Assembly: GCF_023343835.1 (NCBI RefSeq)
Contig: NC_064438.1
Location: forward strand, 14,551,077-14,615,076
From: Lagopus muta
Lineage: Eukaryota; Chordata; Aves; Galliformes; Phasianidae
DNA length: 64,000 nt
Direction: 5' to 3'
The notes under the pieces are model-generated. The model made no database searches and was not told where the DNA came from. It saw only the letters and a program-made list of their open reading frames with translations. Made by a program: the position numbers and the translations under genes. Every line of letters begins with the position of its first letter. Positions within the stretch are counted from its first letter, which is position 1. Shown piece after piece: positions 14,246 to 28,084 of the stretch.

Positions 14246-16300
14246 ATTTCTGTACTTACTGTACTTGTATTAGTTTGATTTCATATCAAACGTTTTTATA
14301 GACAGAAGATTTATACTCTCACGTGAAAAAAATATGAAGCACTTACTCAAGGCAGTATTAGAAAGGAATTTAATAACAGGTCCAGCTGCACCAATCATGG
14401 GCAGGGCATATCCATACATAAGTTAGAATGAGCCAACAACAATTTGTATGCAACTGGTCCTTTTTATCTACTTACACTTTTATTTTCCCACTCTTGCTCT
14501 CTTGCTTCTCTCCAAATCACCCAACCCCATTTTTTCCCACCATCTTTGATCCCTTCCCTAGACTTCCTATAGTCCGTCCAGTGCAATCCCAGTCTGCTTT
14601 TTCCTTGCATCCCATACTGTTTCCCCACAATGAAACTAAACCACAGCCACTTCAGACCATACGGTGATTGGACAGTCCTTGATTTGAGTTTCTGCCCTCC
14701 CTTCGTTTTACCACATAACCTAACATTGAGAACATTACTGTGTAGGGTAACCTGTCTTTTAATTACAAGAAGCACTTGTTTCTCGGTTACAATAGCCTGC
14801 CTTTTTTACTACTTCTTACATAGTTGTAGAAATGACACTTACAGAAAGTACCCTAAGGTGTGCCATACCTCTTAAAAAATATCCTGTGCCTGGCACTTGA
14901 CACGTAGCAGGAGCTAGCAAAGTGCAGAGATCTGTAGCTATTGAGCACACCTGAAGATTAAGGAGAGTACATCCAGCCCCAGGTTCCTGCAAAATGTGAA
15001 AAGAAGTTAAAGGTAAATACAGACCAGAGATTGATGGCAATGGTGAGATGATTAAAGGGTCCCTCACTCCATAGAAACGTATATTCCCAGGTATTTGGTA
15101 TAAGAAGAGCAAAGAGATTGATGAGATGAAAAAGTGGGACTTTGCTTTTTGTATTCACAGCAGTCTCTCAGAAAACAAAAGACATTACTCAAAAAAAGAG
15201 TGCCAAACTATACAGTAGGCAAATAGAACAAAAGAGCCAAGAACCTGAGGCCACTATGCACCAGTGAGCAGATCTGTATCTATTCATCACATTGCCACAC
15301 TTAGCAGTGGCAAGTGCAAATGATAAGCTTTTAAGGAAAACAGCCCACATGAGGTTGTTTCCTGACTTACAAGAAAAGCTGGGGTGAAAACTGCAAGGCA
15401 GATGAAGGTTGGCAACAGCCAGCACACCTGACAGCTGAGCGTAAAGCAAAAGGAAGAGTTTCGATGGTAAGGAAAAGTAAAGAAACAAAGAACAATTTGA
15501 AGGGTAAGAAGAATGTTGCTCATCAGAAGGCAAGGAGCTACAGGACTCTTCTACCACCAATTGCACAGGAAAGACGTGAGAGGTTGTTTTGAAGATTTGC
15601 ATGCTGAAGCTAATTTGTTGTTGCATGATTGGTCAAAATACCAGTTTCATATCACAAATGAAAAGCAACATTAGCAAGGATTAGCAAGTATTTCCTAACT
15701 ATGTCAGTAATTTGTTTAGTTGAAAAAACAAACAACAACAGCAACAACAACAAAAACCAAAAAACCCCACCACCCAACAATAACAAAGGGAGAGGAAAAA
15801 GGAAAGCAGAAAAAAGAAATTAAGAAAACAAAGTTTTGAAGTTTCCATGAAACCATTCAAGTATCAGAAGGTCACAGTTCCTAGCTCCATAGGTGATGCA
15901 GCTTTTCAGAGAAAAAGCCAGCCTGTTGGGAAAGCCTTCAGCAAAATAAAGCAATGCACAGATGAAAGTTACCAGGATGACCAGAAGTGAAAAGTGAAGA
16001 GCTTTTTTTAAATCCCCACCCGCTGCTGATAAAAAATGCTGAAACAAAACTATGACATTCTAGCGATTAAATGATTCAGCTGGAACAGGAAGAAAGTGGT
16101 ACAAATCGGTTGCATAAACAAACTTTAGAAAGTAGGACTCTGTCCCACAGGTTTTGCTTTTGATTTACAGGGGGAGCTTGGGCAAGTCACTCCGACCAGG
16201 AATTCCCAAACCAACTACTGAGTTTACATGTTAAACATATTTGCTACTCTGCTGCCAGAGGCCCGTTACTAAAACCTTCAGAGCCCCTGCCCTTTTAAAC
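14246..16300. other. Intergenic: no gene recognised
   Basis: AT-rich sequence. It contains a CAA-type simple repeat at 15728-15755 and A-rich low complexity to about 15840. The 145-codon minus-strand frame at 15189-15626 shows no domain, has serine/leucine-rich random-looking composition and is not called. Confidence 0.45.
15728..15755. repeat. (CAA)n microsatellite
   Basis: Near-perfect CAA units with one CAG interruption, followed by A/C-rich sequence. Confidence 0.85.
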
Positions 16301-16405
16301 ATTGCACCTGTTTAAATTAGCTAAACTTAGATAGCCCAAAATTAAAAGATCTGAGGTCTCATTATTTGCCTTTAGTTTCATTTTCTTCATTTTCTCCCTT
16401 TTCAG

Positions 16406-16632
16406 GAAATATTTCTAACTTGCCTACTGTAGTCTTTACAATGAGCTCTTTGGAAAGGATCACTGAAACGTTTGAGCTCTTCAAATGGTTTCGCAGAAAT
16501 TATTTTCTACGTTTGTTTTTCACCTACCTGGAAATGGGAACAAAACCCACTCCAATGGCTGGACTGAAGAATGGTCCTTGTCGATATGGTCAGTTCTCTG
16601 CTGAACTTCTGAACGTTTTTGCTGAAAAACTG
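16406..16632 (+). other. Candidate orphan exon (unknown product, 75 codons open)
   Basis: A long pyrimidine tract ending in 'ctcccttttcag' precedes the segment and a consensus donor ('CTG|gtaagtga') follows it. Between them 227 bases are open in one frame, finishing on a whole codon. The peptide has aromatic/basic stretches (FELFKWFRRNYFLRLFFTYL) followed by a Gly/Pro/Lys-rich part (GTKPTPMAGLKNGPCRYGQF). I do not recognise it as any family. A fragment near its end, 'ctgaagaatggtcc', recurs about 85 bases downstream, beyond the donor. It may be an exon of an unannotated gene or lncRNA, or a chance coincidence. Its neighbour downstream is the plus-strand repeat copy C. Confidence 0.3.
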
Positions 16633-17274
16633 GTAAGTGAATGCTCTGAAGAATGGTCCACAAAACCCATGCAAGTAGCAGCACGTGCATTAGAATGAGT
16701 GCTGCCTTGAAATTTCTCGTACTAAGGTGAAAGTTATTCTCTTAGAGAAGCAGTGAATCAGATCACCTGCTCTTTTTTCACTGTAGTTAGTAGGTCACAC
16801 ACACTTAAGGATAGATTGTGCCCACTAGGCACGGGCTTGCTGCAGACACAGCACAGTGTGTACTGTAACAAGAGAGTCACATAAGTTTTGTTTTTTTTGT
16901 GATTTTTTTCCCTCTATCTTTCCTACCATGATCTTCTTACACCTGTTCTCTATATCACTCCTTTTTGTGTGTTCAGAACTTTGAGAAATACTGAGAATAT
17001 GGGTAAGAATAAGGATGCAATACTGTACCTTTAAGAGCTTTTTAGAAGGAAATTTCCAAATATCTTCCCTACTTTCTATATATCAGAATATGATTTAAAG
17101 TTCCTAGATAGGGATTCACTATTAAAACCTCAAACAAAAAGCCTGCAGGATTCCCATGTGGTTTGTCATTGCTTAGGAAAATTTCTTTTCCTCTACCTTT
17201 TTTTTTTTCATAGCTCCTAAGATAGAATAAGTTGATTTCAGAATGGCAAATATATTGTAGCAGAAATGCTAAAT
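16633..17274. other. Intergenic: no gene recognised
   Basis: AT-rich with poly(T)/poly(A) runs; nothing else is seen between the candidate exon and repeat copy C. Confidence 0.45.
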
Positions 17275-17560
17275 CACAGCTTAAACCAATAATTGAGGAC
17301 ATGGTGGGAAGGCAGGGCCAATACAGGGGAGCTCAGATACATGCAATGCAATTGAGTGACTGGAAGGGGTGGGGTCAGGAGGCACCAATTCCAAGAGCTC
17401 ATTTGAGGGTTGGCAGGGAAGGTTAGTGGATTTTGCTAGAGATCTTTGTGTACTTCTGAGGCTTGCTGAAGGTAAGTTGTTTTTGTTTTTTTCCTGTGCA
17501 TATAGCTGTTGTACTTGAGTCTTTATTTTCTGTACCCTGCTATACTTGTGTTACACATGT
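17275..17560 (+). repeat. Copy C of the dispersed repeat with a splice-donor-like end
   Basis: Plus-strand copy, inverted relative to copies A and B. It reads 'aattgaggacatggtgggaa', 'ggcagggccaatacagggga', 'catgcaatgcaattgagtga', 'ctggaaggggtggggtcagg' and 'gctagagatctttgtgtac', and ends in 'gctgaaggtaagttg' and 'gtaccctgctatac'. The donor-like GGTAAG lies at the same relative place as in copy B. Boundaries are approximate. Confidence 0.6.
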
Positions 17561-20500
17561 GAAATGCAAAATTAAATGATTATATATTTTCTGGGAAAGT
17601 TCTGCTAAATTTATAGTGTTTGTTATTGCAAGGTGAAGTCTCCTGAGCTTCCCTATGGCAACAATTGCATGACACTTGTTAATAAAAAAATTTGGTAATT
17701 CAATTTGTGCCTTCGTAAGGTTGTAAACATCAGCGTTAATGAAAATTATGTGGATATTCCAATGAGTAACGTGACCCCTGATCAAATTAAAAGTGTCTGT
17801 AAGAACAGGAACAAAACAGTGTCTGTATAGTGTCTCTTTCCACAGAGCTTCAAAAGGTGTTCCTAAATACCAAGAGTAGTTTCATAGCTTTACAGCACTG
17901 GGCATTTTCAAACCCCAAGTATTTCGTTAGGTAACACCATCTTTATTTAAAATGTTAGACTCAAGCTATGTTTTCCAGTATGAAAACTGAATACCAGTGC
18001 CTGAAGGAAAGCTTTATAGCATCGATTAACTGCAACCATTTGTAGAATTGACAAAGAGCTGCATAAAAGGTTTATTCTGATTTTCAGAAGCAAGTATTGT
18101 GCATCATTTTTATAACATGCGAGTCAACAATGATGTACTTCGTTACTGCAGGTCAGAACAACTTCACCCTAGTAGATAAATCATAGCAACTGATACTAGT
18201 AGTCCTAGGACTTGCAATGCACAGGAGAAGAGAGAACATAGAGGAGATATGTCATTGGTTTTTCCATTTTTCCCACTTTTAATAAGAAAAAAAAAAAGCC
18301 TTAAATGAAGAGTATGAAAATTGCATGAAAAGAGTTAGTAATGAAAGTTGAAATGCAGGAAGTGTGCAAAATACCTGAAATGAACTTAGATAGGGATAGT
18401 GTTATGTATCTCTTGAAAGTCTGAGGACTAGGTCTGATTGTGTATAAACAGGCTTTTAAAAAATATTTCAAGTAAAGTAACATCAGTGGTGGTACAGTTG
18501 TGACCTGATCTTAAAATTGTTTCAGTCTTGATTAACATTTTTAATTAAAAGTACACTTTAAAAAAAGGGAATTCTTACTGCATGTATGTTTTCATGTCAG
18601 CAATTTACAGATCATTAACTTTTATGGTACAACTTGATATAGGGGTCCAAACCTGACTAAGAGCTGAACACACATGAAATGATCCTTCACCTAGCAATGA
18701 CTCTTTCCAGTTTTCAAAGGTAAAGATGTGGTAAGAAGAGAGAGAATTATTTACCTATCTACAATTGAAACAGGGTTGTTTTTTTGTTCGTGTTTTCTTT
18801 TCTTTATTTATTCTCAAAAACTATGAAGTCTTGGAATGTAGAAGGGCAAAAAAAAAACCTTCTCCTAAAATTTTGTGACTTAGTGTAGGTTTTAAAGTCA
18901 ATATGATGTATCAGTGATGTGAAAGCAAGCCTGACTCTCGAAGGAGGCAAGAAACCAATTTGCTGTAAAACAAAGTCAGGAGGAAGCTGAAAGCCAAAAA
19001 GGTGAAGATGCTGTCCTTATTCTCACAATGGAAAAAATGTGCTGGCTATTGCAACAGTTGAAGCTTCTTCTTACTTGTAAGCACTCTGCAGAGAGCCCAA
19101 GGTGACAGATGCAGGGGTGCATAGTAAGCCAGAGAATATGACTTACAAAGATAGGGAAATATTTAGATCTGTTGACAAACTACTCTGAATCCTACTGTTT
19201 GAGAGATTCTTCTGCAATATGTACCTATTTATATATGACAGACTTCTGGCTAGCTTTTTGACAGCTCAACTCTGTGTATGAACTTAAGTCAGATGTCTGA
19301 ATATTAAGATCACTTTAAAAAAAATTTCCATCCCACCTGTAAAGATTTGTGTAATTACGTGTCAAAAACTTCCTGCCTTCTCATGCAGAAATCATGTCAG
19401 TAGCTCTGCCAGCATTAGTGATGGTACAGTGCATTTAAGCTATTCCCAACTACCCTTACAACTGCAGAAAAGAATATGCCATGTTACCTTTGTGTTCTGA
19501 ATTGTCAAAAGCATGGTCTTAAAAACAAATACACATGACAAACTTCAGACATGGAGTCTCTTAGGTGCTTCTCTTGGCTGGCCAATAGATTTGGATCTCA
19601 CAAGAAAATAGCAGCAAATGATCCCTCATACAGTGGCACCTGATTTAGTTTCTGGAGAGTGCAACACACATTCATGAGGTCTGGTACTTCCTCTATGTAC
19701 ATCAGACTGCTTTTTTCCTTCTTTTGCATCTTAATCCACTCCCTTATTCATAAGGCACCTAGTGCAAATGTATATGACTTCCCTCTAGTGGTCACCGTGG
19801 CAAAGTTTTAAGTCTGCTGAAAGCAGATGGGGCAGGTAGGTTCTCATCTCAAACTGCAGGCAGGTTTTACAGCAGGTAACATCGGGAAGCTGCATTTGCC
19901 TGACTGCAAATGACTGACACTGACTGTGTTCTCCTAGCCTACAAGGGTAGGGTATGTGCAGAGGAGATACAGGCAATGACTCCAGTACTAAAACAGGACA
20001 GAACGTCCTCTGGCTTATGCCTGTGACACTCAGGGAGTGGAGCCTCTTCAAATGACACCTTCAAAATTCTTCTGGGTCTTCTCTGTTGATTGCTAAGGTG
20101 TTTGCACAACATATTCCTGTGGTTACAGAACTCACTGTCAATCACACTGCTGCACTGGCAATGTGAAACTGGCAGTTTTTATCGATTCTAACTTCTTTCA
20201 GTATATATGTAATGTATAGCTCTAGATGAATTCTGTAAAAGCCTAGAAATATACACAGACAAGCTCAGTTCTTCAGCTAGTGTAAGTTAGTATCAATACC
20301 ACTGACCTCACAGACCACATTATTAGAAGTGAGAACTTATTAAGCTTTCTGTGTCCCTTTGCTGAAAGAAACTCCTCTGTCCAGTAAAAACATAGAGTTC
20401 TTAGAGCAAAGTCACCAGTAAATTCACACATTAGTATACTTTGTGTTACAATTTGAATGGCTATTACCCCCAGTTCCCTGAAATATTTCAGAAGAACGTG

Positions 20501-23500
20501 TAAGTGTTCTTTCATGGTGAGTTTGTTAATCGTGTGGTAACACATGGCAGAAGACTTGAACAGAGGCAGTTCAGCTTTCCTGGTGGGGCTAATGCCAAAG
20601 CTGTAAGCCAGTATCTTGGTCCTGATGCTGTGAACAAGTAACTTAGTGACTGCATCTTATGAACAGTTTGTATGCATTATTCTGTGTAACTCTACATCTG
20701 TGACGAAACATGGTGCATGAACAGGCACAGGCAGGATTACAGGCAATACACTCAGTTAATCACTATCAAAGCTTTTGCAGTTCCCTGTAACAGCTGGACT
20801 AAGCTGGTACAAGAAAAAGCTGTAATGGCCTTCTAGCACGCATGAGAAGTCAAAACTGGGTTTACCATTTTTGGGAAGAATGGGTCAAGGCTATGGGACA
20901 GAATTGCATCTGAGGGTTTTTCTTACTTCCCTTCAACTTCTATAGTCTGCAAATAACGAGGCTTTAGCTTTCTTATACCTGTCACTGTGGAGACCGTAGT
21001 TCTTTTAACTGTACCATGCAGCTCACTGCCCAACTTTGTGATCTAAGGGGAAACATCCCTTTCAGCCTACCAAAGACACAGTGTGGTTGGCAACACAAGG
21101 ACAAGGAACCAAAATGAGAATTAATCACCAGAAATAACTGCAATGAAACTTTTTTTTTCTCTGCTGGTGTCCATTCACAGTAGGGTTTCACCTTGCTAAA
21201 AGAGGTATTTTTTTGTCCATAGAAATATCAATTTCTGAGAAACTTGGATTGTTCTAGAGCTAAAAGTTCTGCTTACAATGCATGCAGGCATTTCATGGAA
21301 AGCGTTGTGCTGTGGAAGTCAGATTGAGGGATGAAAACAGAAAAAAAAAATCATCCTTTAAAATAATTGTTAATTTTTTTCTTTTAATTTTTTTCCACAT
21401 CAAGCTCTTAAGGTAATGAAAATTAACATTACATTGTATATTTTCAAAAGAAGTCTGTGACTTTTAGGTGTAATGACATCTTGTGTCCAATGATGTTTTT
21501 AGGATAGGGCAGAGAGAGGTGCAGCTAGCATATGGTGGAGAGTCTGATGTTTGGGCTGTAGATGGTGGTGTTGCTTTATGGGAGTATAAGTTCAGTGAAA
21601 ATGGATGACTTACAGGGATGTAACCTAATACCCAATACAATGCATTTTTGCATTTTGCATTTGTGGGAATCCCACTGATTTAGTGTTTGTATACAAACTC
21701 TCTCCATGAACCTGTGCAGCCACTGATCTCACTTAAGGGAATTTTGACACACTTTCAGGATTAGAACTGGTCTGTAAAAATGCCTGACTTCATCAGTAAC
21801 CACTGATCTATGTGGCAGAAAGAGGCAAGCACAGAAGCATCTGGGTTTGCTATGTGAAAGAAATGGTATTTCCAGCTCCAGTCCACAAACTGGTACTAAA
21901 GTGGCTTCCTTGTATGCAGTCAAATGGGGAAATTCCAGGGTAGACTGGAGTCCTATAGTCTTTCTAGGAAGATTGTCACCTTCACTGTGCGTTAGTCTCA
22001 AGGCGCCTTAAAGAGAAACTGAGTGAGAAGGGTGAAGTCAGAGATTTTGAAGGTGAGAAAGTGCTTGGAATCCAGAGAATCAGGGATACAATTTCAGTAA
22101 TGTATTTAAGTATGAACTTCGAATGAAGTGGTTAGAGCAATTTCTTAAAGCAATTTCCACACAGGGACAGTACTTAGATGCCACTCCAGGGACATTCATT
22201 TCAGATGTGGTGCTTAACCTAGGTTTTACCTCCTCCAACATGCTCTGAGGATGCCTGCATTGCTCCCAGCTCTTCTGGGGATACAGAAAAGAGAATACGA
22301 GGATATTCGTACGAGGAGCTGTCAGTCTCTTAGGCTGTGATTTTGTTTCTTTTCCCCTGATGACAGAGCTTGCTGTGTCCTCCTGGCAGTCGCTATTCAG
22401 CTTAATCATCACTTAAATTGCAAGTTTGTTACTCTCCTGAGTCTTCATGCCAATGAACAGTTTTATAGTTGCTTTTCCCTGCTCAGGCTAAGACATTTAA
22501 ACTCCTTCATTTTCCTTTGCTTGATCTCCTCAGATGCTGACACATACTAACTTGACTCAGGCTTGTCACCAGCCTAAATAATCATAACAATTGCTGACCT
22601 TCATTTAATGTCTTCAAAGGGGGGATTTTGGTAATTTTTTGATATCTGAAAAGTTGGAAGTATCTGTTATTTGTTAGGAAGGTTATTCAAGTCCATTTCA
22701 GAAGTGTTGCAGATGATAGATCTCTAGTAGAGTCCTGTTTTTAATTAATTTAACTTAATCTACTTAATGGATTTACTTGTAAGTTACCAGAAAATTCATT
22801 CAGGGCTTATGTGCTGTAAGTTTGGGGATGATACATGGAGTCTTTTTACGCAGTGCATAGAGGCTGAGTTCTTATTTTTTAAAAATAGCAGTGTTTTAAG
22901 ATTGTACTGAGCAATGTATTTGCAGTGCTTCCCACAAATAGCACTAGATCCACCATAATGTTGGGAAGCCAGACAACTTAAATTTGGGAAGTTTCTGAAT
23001 TTAAGCTGATTATAGTGTAACACAATCCCAATTCAGTTTTTCCAGGTAACCATAAGACTTTTAATGCTTGAGACTTTTAGCTAACAAACATTAATTTTAT
23101 TCTCATTGCTCATAGGCCAGAAAGTTGGGTATTTACTGAATATTAATCAAATCCTCATAAAAATAGAATTATTTCCCTTTAGGTTTTGCTGTCTATGGCA
23201 CCCATTACAGTACCATGCCAGTACTTCATGCTTTTCTCCAGCAGCATTTATTTTTATTTGCATTCTCCAGATGGAAATTGAGACAGTGATTTAGATGCAA
23301 ATTGTTTATTCATTTTGTGTTGGGCTTTATAAATTAAATAGTTTTCACTGATGCTAATTTTAGCTGCAAGTACTTAGCACATCTGATCAGATACTTAAGA
23401 AGTAGGAAGTAATTTATGAACCCACATCAAACATGTGCCTTCTTATCTTGCAGCATGCTATCTGAGGACTGTCACAGGGAAAAAATATGGTTTTCTGGGG

Positions 23501-23730
23501 TATTCTTGATTTCCTTAGGCATGAACCCATTCCCTCTTCTTCATAACATCCACTACTTACCTTCTAGCCTAGGCAGCAAATGGGGGAATATTTTGAGGAA
23601 CCAGGTAAAAGCCATGAGATTCAAACTGACATATATATAACGAACAAAGAATTGCTGTTTACTTATAAAGAACATAGAGGGGTTATTTATTAAAGATATT
23701 AAAACAAGACAGATCTCTTAACTCCCCTGC
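17561..23730. other. Intergenic: no gene recognised
   Basis: About 6 kb of AT-rich sequence with short poly(A)/(T) tracts. I see no coding exon with convincing splice sites, no RNA gene and no clear transposon. Open frames here are short and of random composition. Confidence 0.45.
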
Positions 23731-24120
23731 TACTATAGCGAAGGGTTCCAGTTGATGGCAACTTGAATGAGAACCAGCAGTGTGCGTTGGCAGCCCATAA
23801 AGCCAACTGTACCCTGGATGCACCAGGCTCAGCCCTGCCACCAGGGAAGGGAAAGGATTGTCCCACTTTGCTCTGAGCAGTGTGGCCTCACCTCCAGCAC
23901 TGGCTGCAGTTTGGGTGCCAAAATATAAAAAGGGTATAAAACTGTTAAAGAGCCTCCAAAGGAGGGCTACAGAGATGGTGAAGCTGCTAGAGTTCAAGGA
24001 GTGTTTGGATAATGCTGTCACACATATGGTTTGAATTTTGAGTGGTCCTGTGTGGAGCTGGTGGTTGGACTCAGTGTTCCTTGGGAGTCCCCTGCAACTC
24101 AGGGTACTCTGTGGCTGATC
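23731..24120 (+). repeat. CR1 LINE fragment
   Basis: The region carries the CR1 blocks 'agccagcagtgtgc' (as 'aaccagcagtgtgcgttggc'), 'gtggcctcacctccagcact', 'ggagggctacagagatggtg' and a 3' end like 'ggttggactcagtgttccttgggagtccc'. It is diverged and internally deleted. The 182-codon minus-strand frame over it is antisense to the repeat and is not a gene. Confidence 0.88.
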
Positions 24121-27100
24121 AGCTGCATTTTTCTTTTCCATTTTGCATGTGAGTTCAACAAGGAAGAGTTGATGAAGAAAACTAAGACAAAAGTTATTGT
24201 GTATGAAATAAATGGCACTGTGCATACTCATCTGATTGCTAATGGTTTATATCAAAGCCTAATATTGTTTATTCTCAAGCGAGATGTGGCTTAATATTGC
24301 ATGCAATTTTAGTATGACTGTCTTTGTATTTATTTGTTTAATGAAACATGAATCTTGAGACCTTTTCCAATGTTTCTTCTGAAGAAGAAACTCTGTGAAG
24401 TGGAAGGTGAATATTCCCAATGATATAATGGGATCACTTATTTAATTTTTTCAGAATTAGAAGTATTACATATCAAACGCTATATCAAAGACAACGTGGG
24501 GGTGCAAGTAGTCATAATAAAAAGCTCTTCAGATGGAAGTAATAGGCAAACATTGAGCAATTATGCAAAACATTCAAGATCTGTATAATTCATTGCATGG
24601 AAATCATGCTTCCTTAACTCCACCTGCTTCATCATATTATTCTATACTGAAATTGTCAACATCTAGCCAGTTTGAATTTTGGTATGGCTGTCCTTTTCAG
24701 TGGGTGTGATCTGGATCCACAGAAGTTAAATGGGTATTTTTTGGGTGAAAATGGATTGGGCCCAGTGTACTGATTGGGCCCATTGCTTGCACATTTCAAT
24801 ACAAGCAAGCCAAGCAGAGCAGTCTGTATACCCCATTCTCCTGTTTATCATCTATAAGCATGGTGCTTTCATCATGGCATGATTCATAACTCCCTAGAGT
24901 AGGTCTAAAGAATATACCAAGGTTACAGCATGCCACTGTAAGAAACAAGTTTGGCCACCCTTCATTTGCAGCAATTGCAGAATGCCCCCAGTGTTGTAGC
25001 TGATGGCTAGAAATTGTAGTGGGGCAAGCCATACCTGTTTTCCATGAGGAGAGGGACTCAGGATGGAGCTGAGGCAGTTGTGGCACCCAGGTGTTTGTGT
25101 GTATGGAATGAGATCCCATAATGCTGTATGAAAACCACTGCAACTGCTTTGTGCCAGAGAAACATTACTCTTGCCCTAATGCATTAAACACAGCAGAAAT
25201 GACATGGATATAAGTTCATAAAAGTTGCTGCACAGAGAGGCTTATGCTTTGCTGTTCATTTCTACCCTATGCACTATAGGTATTTATAAGTTGTACTAAA
25301 ACTGCTCTAACCAATTCCTTTTTCTTCTACAAAATGCAGACACTGTCCAGGTATCCGCAGCCCTCACCCTATTTCTGTGAAAGACATTCAATCCATGACC
25401 TCTTTTATTTATACTCTGACAATTCCCTCTGAAGCACCCCTAGAAATCTCCATCAGGAAAGCTGCGAAGGAATCAAGGGGCAGTCCCTCTGGTAACCATA
25501 TCTCATAAATTTAGAGATTTTTAGATTGATTCTAGCATTTTAAATTCCATCTAAAAACCTAGTAGCAGCTGCTACAGATCCAGAATTATTGGTATAATAT
25601 TTTTATCATGATGCTACTTTAAAAATTGCTTGTAGACTTCTTTCTCTGCTTCAGTTTCCCAGGGGCATTAAGGTAAAGCCCCATGCAAAGGGTAACACAG
25701 CTAAGTAATCTGCAAGTGATGGAAGCAGGGATTACTATGACAGGGGTTACCTCTGAAAGAGTCACACTCTTCATCATGTGATATAGAGGAAAATATGGAT
25801 AATAAATCTGATTGAGGAAAACTTTAGCATCTTTCTATTTTACCTATGCAGTAGATTTCAGCTGGCATCTTTCCAAGCTAATGAGGCCATCATGTGGGAC
25901 ACTTTCACGGTGGCTATGCTGTGCTAGGAATGTGGCCCAGCCCTTAACTGGCATAAATCAGCTCTGTTGTCTTGGCAAGTACTGTCGTTCTCAAAGCCTC
26001 CCATAGCTTCAGGAATCAAACTACCATCCTCAAATTTATATGTATGTTTCGGGACAAAATGAAAGTGCTTCTCTTAATGCCTATAAATCCCCTGTCCTTA
26101 CCCTGCTCATTATTACAATGTCTTGAAATTCAGCCAGAATGCTTAAGTAACTGAAGAATAATCTCCAGAGTTTAAGAGATCTGCAGCAAAAACAATAGGC
26201 AAGTGATCCCTAGAGTAAGAGGCTTTGTGATTCTTCTTTTGCTTATGTAAGTCCACAGCAGCTTCATAGAAGTTACAACAGCTGAAGAATCAACGGAGAA
26301 ATTACTGCTAATTGCATCTTATAAAATGAGGATTTTTAAATGTAGAGAATTTGAATGTGGATGGAAAGAACTGAGTTTTCTCACATAAGGCTGGCTTATC
26401 CTTCCTGTTACCTGTTGATCTGCCCTTGTATCGTGTTGCTTTCTTTTCCTCTGCTCTCTTCCTACATAAGGAAAAGATTTGGGTGTTAGTCTTTCAACGA
26501 GGGCACTGTAAAATCTAGAAATGGTAGGTACAGACTTTTTTTTCCCTTTAAAATGAGAGCTTTTTCAATTTCATCAAGTGTTAAACAGACAGCTTCAGAG
26601 CTACCAGCACTATTTCTACAGACAAGCAACTGGTTGCCCCTTTCTTGGCTGTTAGTTGCTTCACTATTTCTCTACTGAGCTGAACAGATCCATAAACCCT
26701 GGATTTGCCCAGGCTAAAGATTACATCACACTTAAGTGGTACTACAGTTACAACATTTTCTTCTCTTCCCTTCTCAGCTTTCATGTGTGCTTTCTACACA
26801 ACCTCCTTTAGCTTTCAAAGTCTGCTGATTTCTTGCTTCTGTTTTAAGTAGAGCAGCCCTAAGCATCTTTCTTTCCATAACTCATTTATTTCTTAAGCAG
26901 TCAGATTTCTTTCCCCCTGGATCTTTTCCAGTCTTCATTTTGGGTCTGTCATGGCTTTCAGACAGTCTACGTGACAAATCCTGTCTCACTTTGCTCCCCT
27001 AAAATCTGGCTTTTGATGCAATGCTCAGCCATGTCACCTCTGGGCTTCCAGTCCTGTAACTTAGAAGATATAGCATGCAGCAAGCACAACTGAGAATAAT

Positions 27101-27177
27101 CCCTAAAATGGACTAGATAATACTTCTCACTATTTCCTCCCAAGGCAAACACATTGGTATCTTAAGTCATATTCTGG

Positions 27178-27238
<61 letters not shown>

Positions 27239-28084
27239 TTAAAAATACACTGAAGCTCACCTATAAAGTTTCGGATGGCTAGTATTATAAGTCCCTCAGA
27301 GAGCAAAAACTGGGGCAGAATTTGCTCCTGTTGCTGAAAATTTACAATGATTTTTTTTCTGAGCAATGGCAGGGAAAATCATTCTTCAACTACATAACAA
27401 TACTTAACTGCACTCAAAGGAAAGCTATTAATCCTGGAACAAACTAGTCTTATGCTGGTGTAAGTAACTAGCATAAAGATGCCTTCTCAGGTCAGAGGAG
27501 TTACAAAAACACATTAAAAACCCCAACCTTTTCTTATCACTAAGGCAGGGATCCCCAGTAATAATTTGAAAATAGGGGCTAGGAGTCTGCCTCCACGCAT
27601 CACACAGTTGGCATTTCTAAACTTGTTAACTTGAGGAGCAATGAGAACTAAGAAGCAGAGGAGCTGCGTGGACTCTGCTGTATTCCTGGCTCTGGCAGTG
27701 ACACAGTATGTGACAATGAGGAGACTTCTACTTCCATGAGCCAACATTTCCCTTTTTACCTTTGGTCTGGTTGGTCTTTATAATCTTTGGTCTCAATGGA
27801 GCCTTCTAAGGAGTGTCATAATGTAAGTTATAGCAAACTAAATCCTAGGAAAGTCTAACTCCAAAAAAAATTAAGTGGGGTTTACACACACAGGAATTAC
27901 ATCAGAGAAATACAAATTATCAAGGCATGGTTTATTAGCACTGGGGCTACACGACTCCAGAGCAATGAGGCTGTTTTGTTACCCCAGGACTCATTTGTCA
28001 CCAACAGTCACAATGGTTTCTTAAGATGACAAGAGATCAGTCTATCTAACTTGCAATTAAGGATAAAAAAAAAAGAAGCTTGAT
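24121..28084. other. Intergenic: no gene recognised
   Basis: AT-rich sequence with the (AT)27 microsatellite at 27181-27234. The 115-codon minus-strand frame at 24796-25143 has no recognisable domain. Nothing else is supported. Confidence 0.45.
27181..27234. repeat. (AT)27 microsatellite
   Basis: Twenty-seven perfect AT units, likely polymorphic. The minus-strand Ile-Tyr repeat frame over it is an artefact. Confidence 0.95.

Noticed and set aside
15189-15626. 145-codon minus-strand frame
   Set aside because: Random-looking Ser/Leu/Phe-rich composition from A-rich antisense DNA; no motif.
23683-24231. 182-codon minus-strand frame
   Set aside because: Lies antisense to a CR1 LINE fragment.
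24796-25143. 115-codon minus-strand frame as a possible retroelement piece
   Set aside because: I could not match it to a family and there are no element ends; left as unassigned intergenic DNA.
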